Part shown: positions 1 to 7,676 of the stretch, piece after piece | Numbering within the stretch: position 1 is the first letter of the stretch | Layout of the letters: the number at the start of each line of letters is the position of its first letter | Source: Curtobacterium sp. MCBD17_032 | GTDB taxonomy: Bacteria > Actinomycetota > Actinomycetes > Actinomycetales > Microbacteriaceae | NCBI RefSeq assembly: GCF_003234855.1 | Contig: NZ_QKTO01000001.1 | Location: forward strand, 372,001-436,000 | Direction: 5' to 3' | Length of the DNA stretch: 64,000 bases | Notes under the pieces: model-generated | The model's database searches: none | What the model saw: the letters and a program-made list of their open reading frames with translations, nothing else | What the model was told of the DNA's origin: nothing | Translations under genes and position numbers: made by a program

Positions 1-2091
1 ATCGAGAAGGACGCCGCGACCACGAGCATCCCCGACACCAAGGCATCGCAGGCGTTGGAGCGGATGAACAAGGAGTTCCCCTCCACGACCGGCGCGGACA
101 CCGCGTCCCTGCAGCTGGTGTTCCAACCAGAGTCCGGCGACGTCACGGACGCGACGACTGCGAAGCAGATCGAGTCGTTCCTCGCGAAGGCCGACAAAGT
201 CGACGGAGTCAATTCCGTCAGCGACCCACTGAACGCGGAACAGCCGTACATCTCGAAGGACCGCACGATCGCCGTCGCCACGTTGACCTACGGCGACCTG
301 ACGAAGGCCCAGCAGACGAAGTTCTACGACGCGGCCCTCGACCTGGAGGAGAACGCTCCTCCGCGGCTCGGCGTCGAGCTCGGAGGGAACCTCGTTCCCC
401 TCGGCGCCCCGGCCACCGGCCCGGGTGAAGGCGCCGGGGTCATCATCGCGTTCATCATCCTCGCGATCACGTTCGGCTCGCTCCTCGCCGCGGGCATCAA
501 CCTCCTCGTCGCCGTCTACGGCGTCGGCGTCGGCCTGATCGGTGTCCTCGCCTACGGCGCACTCACCCCGATCGGTGACAACGCGATCATCCTCGCCACC
601 ATGCTCGGCCTCGCCGTCGGGATCGACTACAGCCTCTTCATCCTGTCCCGCTTCAAGACCGAACTCCGCTCCGGACGAAGGGTCGACGACGCGATCGCCC
701 GGGCAACCGGTACCGCCGGTACCGCCGTGGTCTTCGCCGGCATGACCGTCGTCGTCGCCCTCGTCGCGCTCCTGGTCGCGAACCTCAGCTACATCACCGA
801 GATGGGTGTCGCGGCCGCGTTCGCCGTCGCCGTCGCCGTCCTGCTCTCCCTCACCCTGCTGCCGGCACTGATGCGGTTCATGGGTGTCAAGGCCCTGTCG
901 AAGAAGCACCGTGCGGCGCTGCAGCGCGGGGAACTCTTCACCGAAGACGGCCTGCAGAAGCGAGGCGTCCTCCGCTCGTGGGGCAGCTTCGTCGTGAGGC
1001 GCCCGATCGTGTCCCTCCTGGGCGGCGTCCTCGTCCTCGTCATCGTCGCGCTCCCCATGCTCAGCATGAAGACCGCCTCGAACGTCCCTGGCGGATCCGA
1101 CCCGGAGTCCACCGAACGCACCGCCTACGACCTCATCGTCGACGAGTTCGGCGGCGTCCAGAGCCCCCTGATCGTCCTGGCCGAGGGCGACGACATCACC
1201 TCGAAGACCGCCGCGATCGAGAAGGAACTCACTGCTCTCGATGGCGTGCAGCAGGTCGTTCCCGCTCAGGTCAGCTCCGACGGCGACTACGCACGGATCA
1301 CCGTCATCCCGACCGAAGGGCCGATCGACGACTCCACCAAGGACCTGGTGCACCAGATCCGTGACGCCGCTGACACCATCAGCGGCGCGCACCTCGAGGT
1401 CACCGGTGAGACCGCGATCGGCATCGACTCCGACGACCAGCTCGCTCAGGCGCTGGTCAAGTACGTCATCGTCATCGTCGTCATCTCGATCATCCTGCTC
1501 ATCGTCCTGTTCCGATCGCTCCTCATCCCCGTGATCGCGACGCTCGGCTACCTGCTCTCCGTCGGCGCATCCTTCGGCGCGAGCGTCGCGGTGTTCCAGT
1601 GGGGCTGGCTGGACTTCCTGCCCGCACCGCAGGGTGACCCGATGCTGAGCATCCTGCCGCTGCTGCTCGTCGGAGTGCTCTTCGGACTCGCGATGGACTA
1701 CCAGGTGTTCCTCGTCTCCCGCATCCAGGAGATGTACCGCAAGGGCCTCGACCCAAAGCAGGCAATCCGCGAGGGCTTCTCCCGATCCGGACCCGTCCTC
1801 GTCGCCGCGGCGAGCATCATGATCGTCGTCTTCGGCGGGTTCGCGACCGGAGAGTTCGCAATCGGCGCCTCGATCGCGTTCGGTCTCCTCGTCGGTGTTG
1901 CCGCAGACGCGTTCATCGTCCGCATGGTCCTCATGCCGGCTGCGCTGTCCCTCCTGGGACGCTCCGCTTGGTGGATCCCGAAGTGGCTGGAAAAGGTCCT
2001 CCCCGACGTCGACGTCGAAGGCCATGCCCTCGACAAGCACGACGACGCGGCACCCGCCGCGCACGACCAGCCACGAGTCCTCGTCGGCTGA
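1..2091 (+). CDS. MMPL/RND family transporter, C-terminal part (5' end outside window)
   Basis: The frame is open from base 1 to TGA at 2089-2091, so the true start lies upstream. About 696 residues are visible. The protein holds two blocks of hydrophobic helices; each contains the family motif, GLAVGIDYSLFILSRF near base 606 and GLAMDYQVFLVSRI near base 1685, where the intramembrane Asp-Tyr pair is expected to carry protons. Soluble loops lie before and between the blocks. MMPL proteins are proton-driven exporters of lipids, siderophores or drugs in the actinobacterial cell membrane. The substrate cannot be told from sequence. A strong terminator follows 8 bases after the stop, so this gene ends its transcript. 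Confidence 0.93.
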   Translation: MEKDAATTSIPDTKASQALERMNKEFPSTTGADTASLQLVFQPESGDVTDATTAKQIESFLAKADKVDGVNSVSDPLNAEQPYISKDRTIAVATLTYGDLTKAQQTKFYDAALDLEENAPPRLGVELGGNLVPLGAPATGPGEGAGVIIAFIILAITFGSLLAAGINLLVAVYGVGVGLIGVLAYGALTPIGDNAIILATMLGLAVGIDYSLFILSRFKTELRSGRRVDDAIARATGTAGTAVVFAGMTVVVALVALLVANLSYITEMGVAAAFAVAVAVLLSLTLLPALMRFMGVKALSKKHRAALQRGELFTEDGLQKRGVLRSWGSFVVRRPIVSLLGGVLVLVIVALPMLSMKTASNVPGGSDPESTERTAYDLIVDEFGGVQSPLIVLAEGDDITSKTAAIEKELTALDGVQQVVPAQVSSDGDYARITVIPTEGPIDDSTKDLVHQIRDAADTISGAHLEVTGETAIGIDSDDQLAQALVKYVIVIVVISIILLIVLFRSLLIPVIATLGYLLSVGASFGASVAVFQWGWLDFLPAPQGDPMLSILPLLLVGVLFGLAMDYQVFLVSRIQEMYRKGLDPKQAIREGFSRSGPVLVAAASIMIVVFGGFATGEFAIGASIAFGLLVGVAADAFIVRMVLMPAALSLLGRSAWWIPKWLEKVLPDVDVEGHALDKHDDAAPAAHDQPRVLVG

Positions 2092-2098
2092 CACTCCG

Positions 2099-2128
2099 AA
2101 GGGCCCCGGTGAACACACCGGGGCCCTT
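2099..2128 (+). terminator. Rho-independent type terminator of the MMPL gene
   Basis: A perfect 13-bp stem (2099-2111 with 2116-2128) closes a 4-base loop and starts 8 bases after the MMPL stop codon. There is no long T tract, which is usual in high-GC actinobacteria. Confidence 0.85.
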
Positions 2129-2162
2129 CGTCCTCCGCTCGTCGAACGAAAGTGACCAGCTG

Positions 2163-2315
2163 ATGCAGCACCCCGTCCGCCCCGGAGACATCCACCTCCC
2201 CCCGACTCAGCCCATCGACATCACCGCCTACCTCGCAGCGGAAGCAGCCCGTGCGTCCGTCGAGGAAGGCTCCGCACCAAAGCTGAGCGGTCAGCATCCC
2301 GAACCGCCTTGCTGA
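2163..2315 (+). CDS. small hypothetical protein
   Basis: ATG 2163 opens a 50-codon frame that is proline and histidine rich at its start (MQHPVRPGDIHLPPTQ) and ends in TGA 2313-2315. It begins 34 bases after the terminator. No strong ribosome site is present; only a weak GAAAG lies about 12 bases upstream. No family is recognised. It could be a real short gene or a chance frame in an accessory patch. Confidence 0.35.
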   Translation: MQHPVRPGDIHLPPTQPIDITAYLAAEAARASVEEGSAPKLSGQHPEPPC

Positions 2316-2796
2316 GCACAGAAGCAGCTGGCAGCCGCTGCCCGAGTCGTGCGTGGTGAGCGACCGTAGACAGAGCGCTCAGACGGGAGACCGACCCTGT
2401 TGCAGGGCGACGCCGCCGGTGAGCGCGACATGGGTCAGCTCGCGACTTCGATGCGGTAGTTCGGCCAGCGACACGACCCTGCCAGGTCTCGCTTGAAGGC
2501 GTTCGACCTGGGGTTTTCCGCAGGCGACACGAGACGCTTCAAAAAGGTCACGACAACGAATCTGCAACCCGAGTCGGAATGCGATGTGACGCGACACTTT
2601 GCGTCGACGACCACACTGGACCTCGGTTGACTGTGAAGTAAGAAACAAGTTGTCGTTCAGACCGGCAACTTGTCGCGGGTGAAGCCGTCTTGTCGCGACG
2701 GCGACACGTGCGGTGGTCCGGCGCTTCATGGCGCCGGGCGAGCGTCCGCGCCGAGGCGAGACCAGGAGGACGAGCGCCGTCGCGTTTCGGGACACG
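2316..2796. other. intergenic region without a convincing gene
   Basis: About 480 bases of visibly lower GC than the surrounding genome. Long frames exist on the minus strand but have no coding character. The region is rich in the word CGACAC and its relatives (near 2467, 2524, 2592 and 2700) and holds the phased TTGTCG repeat listed separately. It may be a remnant of acquired DNA. Confidence 0.5.
2645..2695. repeat. three TTGTCG direct repeats at 20-bp spacing with an embedded dyad
   Basis: TTGTCG occurs at 2650, 2670 and 2690, exactly 20 bp apart, about two helical turns. The first two copies also sit in an inverted repeat, ACAAGTTG at 2645-2652 and CAACTTGT at 2666-2673. Such phased words suit a multi-site DNA-binding protein; its identity is unknown. 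Confidence 0.5.
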
Positions 2797-3036
2797 ATGG
2801 CGCCGAACGTGCAGGACTCCTTCTTCGCTGGACATCTCGGTCTCGCCAGCTTCGAGCTCGCCGTCGACGACCGGCTGTCGGACGAGGTCGGGGAGCTCAT
2901 CGCGGGGCTGCCGATCAGTGCACCGGCGTCGTTCGTCGACCGGTGGTTCACGCTCTTCCGGTTCGAGGCCGACTGGGACGGGAAGTGGTGGGAGGACATG
3001 CCGTGGGAGCACGTCAAGTCCTGGGCGGTGGACTAG
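2797..3036 (+). CDS. small hypothetical protein, possibly a gene fragment
   Basis: The 79-residue frame from ATG 2797 to TAG 3034-3036 has natural amino-acid use (SFFAGHLGLASFELAVDD, then a Trp-rich end DGKWWEDMPWEHVKSWAVD). No convincing ribosome site lies directly upstream; an AGGAGGA is 29 bases away, and the same frame stays open to a possible start at 2713. The family is not recognised. Short length and lack of a clear start suggest the C-terminal remnant of a larger protein. A bidirectional terminator follows. Confidence 0.45.
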   Translation: MAPNVQDSFFAGHLGLASFELAVDDRLSDEVGELIAGLPISAPASFVDRWFTLFRFEADWDGKWWEDMPWEHVKSWAVD

Positions 3037-3103
3037 GTCGGCTCAGCTGACCAGGACCGCCGGGTCGCCCTACTGGAGACTCTCGCGCGTTGCTCCCACG
3101 CGC

Positions 3104-3150
3104 GAGCACGGCGCCGCCCCAGCTGGAGCAGCTGGGGCGGCGCCGTGCTC
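3104..3150. terminator. bidirectional terminator between convergent genes
   Basis: A perfect 21-bp stem (3104-3124 with 3130-3150) closes a 5-base loop. It lies between the plus-strand small gene ending at 3036 and the minus-strand membrane gene ending at 3162. Confidence 0.85.
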
Positions 3151-3161
3151 GGAGAGCGGCG

Positions 3162-3428
3162 TCATCGAGTCGACGTCGCCGGCCTGTCGTGCTCCTGTCG
3201 ACGGTGGACTCCAGCGACGATGAGGCTCACGATGAGCGCCACCACACCGATGCCGAACAGCCACAGCCCGGCCTCGATCCCGCCAACGATCACCTCCGGC
3301 GTGTATCCGGGTTCGACACCGGAGTCTTCCTGGATCCGGTAGTCGACGCCGCTCGCGATGAGGAACCCGATCGTGATGAGCGCTCCGACCCCAGCAGCGA
3401 TCACTGACGTGATGATGAACTTCTTCAT
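3162..3428 (-). CDS. small two-helix membrane protein, partner of the broken secreted protein upstream
   Basis: The 88-residue protein starts at ATG 3428, where AGGAC is well placed about 9 bases upstream. It begins MKKFIITSVIAAG and has two membrane segments, about residues 4-26 and 53-75, joined by a polar loop, with a charged C-terminal tail. It lies 32 bases after the secreted-protein pseudogene on the same strand and is probably cotranscribed. No family is recognised. Size, topology and context suggest a partner or immunity-type protein for the secreted product; this is inference. Confidence 0.7.
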   Translation of the reverse strand: MKKFIITSVIAAGVGALITIGFLIASGVDYRIQEDSGVEPGYTPEVIVGGIEAGLWLFGIGVVALIVSLIVAGVHRRQEHDRPATSTR

Positions 3429-3460
3429 GTGCTCGATGTCCTGTCCAGAGTGGTGTTCGA

Positions 3461-4480
3461 TCACCAGTTGCAGCGGTGGGAAGCGACGCCACTGACCCAG
3501 TTCGACCGGTTCACGCGGTAACGCTCGAGGTTGTAGTCCTGTGTGAAAGGAAGGCCGTAAAGACCGGCGGCGACGTGGCAGTTGTACTGCTGCTGCAAGG
3601 TGGCCTTGTTCGTGATCGCCGGCCACTTGGCTTTCCACTCATCCCAGCCGGATCCGCGGAAGACAGCTTGGCCTGCGGCGTAGCCGCCGACCCCGCCACC
3701 ACCGCTGAGAACGATGGCACCAGGGCCGGTGACCCAGGCGCTGTAGCGGTAGTCGCTGTGGTAGGTGTCGCGCTTGAAGCTCGTGAAGAGCGTGATGCCG
3801 AGCCACGGGTCGGCAACCACCGGGTACTGCGCCGCTTCGGCATGGTCGATGACCTGGGTCAACCTGTTCCCATCGACCTCGTACCGGGTCGGGACTGCGG
3901 TCCCATCAGCGTCTTTCGCCCAGGCCGGAGCGACTGCGCCCGCGAAGCCGCCGTCGCCGTCGATGATGACGACCACGCCGTCCTCCCGCAGTACCATCTC
4001 GCCACCGCTGGGCACCGAGAGGTCGTAGTCGTACCTGGTGGGTGCACCAGCGTCGTCAATGACAGTCACGATCTGCAGGGTTCCGTCGTCGTGTACCACG
4101 GGCGTCGTCGACGACGCGTTCCCATTGTCGAACGTCGCCACTCCGTCCGTGGAAGTGTCAGCGGACGCCGCTTCTTCTGCGAACGGTAGCGAGACGGTCA
4201 ATTCGCGGTCCCCCGTGCTCAAGACGGCGCCGTCGCTCGCGTCTTTCGGCACGGCGACCACAACGTCCTCGGTGGCGTAGGCCGTTGCTGCACTAGCAGT
4301 GCTCGATGTCTCTGCAGCTCCCTCGAACACCTCTGGGGCGACCTCGACGATGGCTGCGGTAGCCTTCTCCGCATCGCTCGGCTGGGTCTCTGCGAACGCG
4401 ACTGCTTACGAGCCGAGCATCGTCGCTACGCACAGGAGCCCCACACCAGCTACCCCAGTTGCTCTTCCGACTTCCAACAT
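3461..4480 (-). pseudogene. secreted DUF2599-like protein interrupted by TAA in the signal peptide
   Basis: ATG 4480 has a strong AAGGGGG site 6 bases upstream and encodes a signal-peptide-like start, MLEVGRATGVAGVGLL. Codon 25 is TAA (4408-4406), and the same frame then continues through the end of the signal sequence (AVAFAETQ) to TGA at 3461. The downstream part has about 315 codons: a beta-rich acidic domain, a glycine patch (SGGGGVGGYAAG), and a C-terminal domain with Cys near YNCHVAAGLYG, YNLERYRVN and a final SHRCNW. That end resembles DUF2599 domains. One base change to a sense codon would restore a complete secreted protein. Translation from an internal start would give a protein without a signal peptide. 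Confidence 0.75.
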
Positions 4481-4878
4481 CAATTCCCCCTTGAGTTGGT
4501 GGGTGCCGAACACCCTTGTCTACGGAGGAAACTATGAGGGCACACAGCATGGGGCATCCACCTCAGGGATGATCTTCGCGCGGAAGCAGATCGCCTGACT
4601 GTCCTTCAAAGGTCGGGTCAGTACGCGACGTCTCCTGATAGCCGATCGGCCATCGAAACGTAGGTTGCGCTGGTTCATCGCCCCCATGCTGGCGACCCGC
4701 TCTCCCCGTCTCCCGAGTCCCGGGTCCCGGGAGCGACGGATTTCCTCGGTCTGCCGTCGACTCAGTCGTCGGCGTTGAGCCACGCACGTACTGTGCAATG
4801 TTCGTACGGTACGCAACAGCGCCAGGAAACAGGCCCCTCCCGATCGCCGATCGAGATCCAGCCCGCTACTGTCACCCC
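4481..4878. other. intergenic region, no convincing gene
   Basis: Nearly 400 bases separate the secreted-protein pseudogene from the next plus-strand gene. A 12-codon frame at 4534-4572 follows a very good GGAGGAAA site but is too short to trust. The promoter of the minus-strand pseudogene should lie at about 4500-4540. The region carries short palindromic words (CCCGGG near 4720) and shows no protein-coding pattern. Confidence 0.45.
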
Positions 4879-5238
4879 GTGAAGAACCTCTCCGGTGCGC
4901 GGCGCTGGGTACTCGCCCTCGCCGCTCTCGCCGCCCTCTGCCTGGTCGTCGGCCTCGTCGTCGTCGGTGTCGTCGCCTCGACCGCCGACGGTTGGTGCCA
5001 GGTCGGGCCGACCGAGAGCGACGGGGGCCAGACGTGGCAGGGCTGCACGGAGGACGACTCGGGCGTGTGGTGGGGCGGAGCACTCGCTGCGCTGGGCCTG
5101 CTGCTCGCCGGGCTGACCTGCGCGTCAGGAGCGGTCGTGTGGGCGATCGAGTCGCGGTTGCCCCAGGTGGGCCCTGCCGAGGAGCCGGTCAGCGGGAGCG
5201 CCGACCAGCAGCCGGCATCAGCGTCCTCAGGACACTGA
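4879..5238 (+). CDS. two-helix membrane protein of unknown function
   Basis: GTG 4879 is chosen because TACTGT at 4867-4872 lies 6 bases before it, the spacing seen at many starts in this window and typical of leaderless messages. The product has 119 residues: a short basic start (VKNLSGARRW), a membrane helix at about 10-33, an acidic loop with two Cys (DGWCQ, WQGC) that may form a disulfide outside the cell, a second helix at about 60-83 and a Ser-rich tail. The 3' end overlaps the convergent ASCH gene by 12 bases. No family is recognised. Confidence 0.65.
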   Translation: MKNLSGARRWVLALAALAALCLVVGLVVVGVVASTADGWCQVGPTESDGGQTWQGCTEDDSGVWWGGALAALGLLLAGLTCASGAVVWAIESRLPQVGPAEEPVSGSADQQPASASSGH

Positions 5239-5721
5239 CGAGCTGAGCCGGTCACCTGCTCGCGGCCAGAGCAGCCGGAAGCGCTCACACACCACCGGCA
5301 TGTCCGACGCCCACCCCCGCGGGTTCTCCGAGTGCTCCCGCCAGTACCGCTCGTGCGACGTGCGCCAGTAGGCGAGGGTGCGGTCGCCCTCACCCTCGGC
5401 GCGGGCGTGCTCGGCGCCCACCTGGTCGAACGGCACGATCCGGACGTCGGTCGTCACGAGCACGGCCCGCGGCTCGTCGGTGCCGTCGAGGATGACGCTG
5501 TACTCGCCGACCTCCGGCAGGGGCTCACCGGTGGCCTCGTAGTCCCAGAGCAAGGACGCGGTCCCGTCCTTCACGCCGGCGAGCACGAGGTCGAGCAGGG
5601 CGTCCGCGTGATCTGGTGTCGCACCGAACGACCACGCCAGGGGAACAGTCGCGGGCAGTTCGGGGGCGTCGCGGCGACGCGCCTCCCAGAAGGCGACCAC
5701 GGACGGCGAGGGTGCGTTCAC
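5227..5721 (-). CDS. ASCH domain-containing protein
   Basis: GTG 5721 follows a TAGTGT box by 7 bases. The 164-residue protein matches the ASCH fold: a helical start (VVAFWEARRR), then the core GVKDGTASLLWDYEATGEPLPEVGEYS, a VILDG-TDEPRAVLVTTDVRIVPF strand pair, and the typical end DRTLAYWRTSHERYWRE. ASCH domains are RNA- or nucleoside-binding folds related to PUA; some act as amidohydrolases on modified nucleosides. The exact substrate is unknown. It is transcribed alone and overlaps its convergent neighbour. Confidence 0.82.
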   Translation of the reverse strand: MNAPSPSVVAFWEARRRDAPELPATVPLAWSFGATPDHADALLDLVLAGVKDGTASLLWDYEATGEPLPEVGEYSVILDGTDEPRAVLVTTDVRIVPFDQVGAEHARAEGEGDRTLAYWRTSHERYWREHSENPRGWASDMPVVCERFRLLWPRAGDRLSSSVS

Positions 5722-5819
5722 AGCAGTGACACTAGCGAGCGACCAGATCCGCGGGACGGCCACGCCACGCACCGGACGTGACAGGATCGACCCGTCCCCA
5801 CGAGCCTCCCGGAGCCCCG

Positions 5820-5963
5820 ATGACCACGCGTGTCCGCACCGCCACCGCGGTGCCGCCGCGCCAGCGCGCAGCGGTCGCCGCCCCGAGCTGGACGCCGGTG
5901 GTCTCCTCCGAGAAGGCCGACCTGTACGGCAGCGACGACAGCCGCCGCGAGCTCCATCCGTAG
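5820..5963 (+). CDS. 47-residue hypothetical protein upstream of the S-adenosylhomocysteinase homologue
   Basis: ATG 5820 has GGAG 6 bases upstream. The frame runs 47 codons (MTTRVRTATAVPPRQR to SRRELHP) to TAG 5961-5963. It ends 114 bases before the AhcY-like gene on the same strand, so it could be a leader ORF or a small independent gene. No membrane segment or motif is visible. Confidence 0.5.
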   Translation: MTTRVRTATAVPPRQRAAVAAPSWTPVVSSEKADLYGSDDSRRELHP

Positions 5964-6077
5964 ACGCGTGACGGGCGCCCCCCGCGCCTCCAGGCCGACG
6001 ACCCCACCCTGCACCGCAGGCGGGGGAGCACCCGGCCCGACCCGCACCTCCCACCTCTCGGAACAGGAAGCACCGTC

Positions 6078-7265
6078 ATGCCCGCACGCACCCTCACCCC
6101 CTCCGGCTCCCCGGCGATCGACTGGGCCACCCGGTCCATGCCGCTCCTCGCGGCCAGCATCGAACAGGACGCCCCGGTGTTCGCCGGGCTGCACATCGGC
6201 ATCTGCATCCACATCGAGCCGAAGACCGCCGTCCTGTGCCGGTGGCTGCTCGACCAGGGCGCCCGCGTCACGATCACCGGGAACGTCGGCACGACCGTGC
6301 CCGAGACGGCGGAGACCCTCCGGACGCTCGGCGTCACGGTGATCGGCGGCCGCAGCGACGACGCCGAGCAGCACGACCGGAACCTCGACGCGTTGCTCGC
6401 TGCGCTGCCGGACCTCGTGATGGACAACGGCGGCGAGCTCATCGCGAAGCTGACCAGGGGAGCGCCGCGGTCGAGCACGTTCCTCGGCGCGACGGAGGAG
6501 ACGACCACCGGCGGCATCGCGATCCGAGCCCTGCCGCAGGCACCGGACTTCCCGGTCGTCGTCATCAACGACAGCCGGCTGAAGCTCATCGTCGAGAACG
6601 AGCACGGCGTCGGGCAGAGCATCGTGCAGGGCTTCATGAACGCCACGAACGCGATGGTGCCGGGAGCCCGTGCCACCGTGGTCGGGTACGGCCCGTGCGG
6701 CAAGGGCGTCGCGGACACGCTCCGGAACCTCGGGGCCGTCGTGAGCGTCGTCGACACGGACCCGTTCCGCGCGCTCGAGGCGATCATGCGCGGGCACCGC
6801 GTCGGCCCGATGGAGGCGGTGCTGCCCGGCACCGAACTGCTCTTCCTCGCGACCGGCGCGCGGGGCGTCATCGGCTCCGCCGAGATCGCGCTGCTCCGCG
6901 ACGGCGTCGTCGTCTCGGGCGTCGGTCACGAAGGGCTCGAGCTCGACCGGGAGGCCCTGCTCACGGTGACCGCGGAGACCACAGGCCTGTCGGGGCCGGG
7001 TTCCGACCCGGACGCGCGCGTCCTGCACCGCCTGGTCGACGGGCGTGAGGTCGTCACGCTGCACGGGACACGGATGATCAACCTCACGGCCGCGGCCGGC
7101 AACCCGATCCAGGCGATGGACCTCGGATTGTCGCTGCAGGCGCGGAGCCTCGCGGCGATCGCGCGCGGGGAGGTGCCGTGGACCGGGGCCGGACCCGTGC
7201 CGGCGGACGTCGACTCCTGGTTGGCGACGGCGCTCGTCGCGATGCTCGGGAAGGGCGGTCGGTAA
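6078..7265 (+). CDS. divergent S-adenosylhomocysteine hydrolase family protein
   Basis: The 395-residue protein has the AhcY layout: an N-terminal substrate domain and a central NAD-binding Rossmann motif, GYGPCGKG at 203-210. The start ATG 6078 is preceded by AGGAAG. Conserved positions are His45, Asp116, the EETTTG motif at 140-145, Lys169 and His284. Several residues differ from the canonical enzyme: the Asp after the catalytic Lys is Glu173, the nearby Cys is Val178, the C-terminal GHP motif is GNP (Asn342), and the KxxHYRY tail that completes the neighbour's NAD site is missing. It is shorter than the usual 430-490 residues. It may be an AhcY paralogue with altered chemistry. Confidence 0.8.
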   Translation: MPARTLTPSGSPAIDWATRSMPLLAASIEQDAPVFAGLHIGICIHIEPKTAVLCRWLLDQGARVTITGNVGTTVPETAETLRTLGVTVIGGRSDDAEQHDRNLDALLAALPDLVMDNGGELIAKLTRGAPRSSTFLGATEETTTGGIAIRALPQAPDFPVVVINDSRLKLIVENEHGVGQSIVQGFMNATNAMVPGARATVVGYGPCGKGVADTLRNLGAVVSVVDTDPFRALEAIMRGHRVGPMEAVLPGTELLFLATGARGVIGSAEIALLRDGVVVSGVGHEGLELDREALLTVTAETTGLSGPGSDPDARVLHRLVDGREVVTLHGTRMINLTAAAGNPIQAMDLGLSLQARSLAAIARGEVPWTGAGPVPADVDSWLATALVAMLGKGGR

Positions 7266-7432
7266 CGCCGGGGTGCCGCGTCGAGCGACCCGCACCGCGG
7301 CTGCGCCTGTGGCCACGCGCATGCCCGACCGAGGAGCGTGGGACACAGCGCGCCCCCGACCTTCCGTACGGCGGACCTTCCGGGTCACGGACCCTCCGGG
7401 TCCCGGACGGGACGCGACGAAGGAGCTCCACC

Positions 7433-7654
7433 ATGACGACCACCGCCAAGCACGTCACCCTCGACCCGACCGGCACCCTGCGCACCCTGGTGCTGCAGGA
7501 GCCGGGAGCCCAGGACGTGGACTTGACCGTCCGCGGCATGGCTCCGGAACGCCTCCGCTACCTGGGACGGATGTGGGCGGCGACGCACGCCCGGCTGCAC
7601 CGCCCCCTCGCTGCCGACGGGTACGGCTACCGCGTCGTGGGCTCGCTCGCCTGA
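7433..7654 (+). CDS. 73-residue hypothetical protein
   Basis: ATG 7433 has a clear GGAG site 7 bases upstream. The small basic protein runs MTTTAKHVTLDPTGTLRT to YGYRVVGSLA and ends at TGA 7652-7654. It has no membrane helix or Cys cluster and I recognise no family. It follows the AhcY-like gene by 167 bases and ends at a palindromic terminator shared with the convergent MDR dehydrogenase gene. Confidence 0.6.
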   Translation: MTTTAKHVTLDPTGTLRTLVLQEPGAQDVDLTVRGMAPERLRYLGRMWAATHARLHRPLAADGYGYRVVGSLA

Positions 7655-7658
7655 TCTG

Positions 7659-7672
7659 GCGCCTCGAGGCGC
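7659..7672. terminator. short palindromic terminator between convergent genes
   Basis: A 14-base perfect palindrome (GCGCCTCGAGGCGC) lies in the 22-base gap between two convergent stop codons. It can fold on either strand. Confidence 0.45.
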
Positions 7673-7676
7673 GGAC

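Noticed and set aside
4534-4572. 12-codon frame after a near-perfect GGAGGAAA ribosome site
   Set aside because: Too short, no conserved text, and it lies in a region with no other coding sign; kept only as a note.
5964-6077. Possible SAH riboswitch upstream of the AhcY-like gene
   Set aside because: GC-rich pairs are present, but I could not match the conserved SAH-riboswitch core; a covariance search would be needed.
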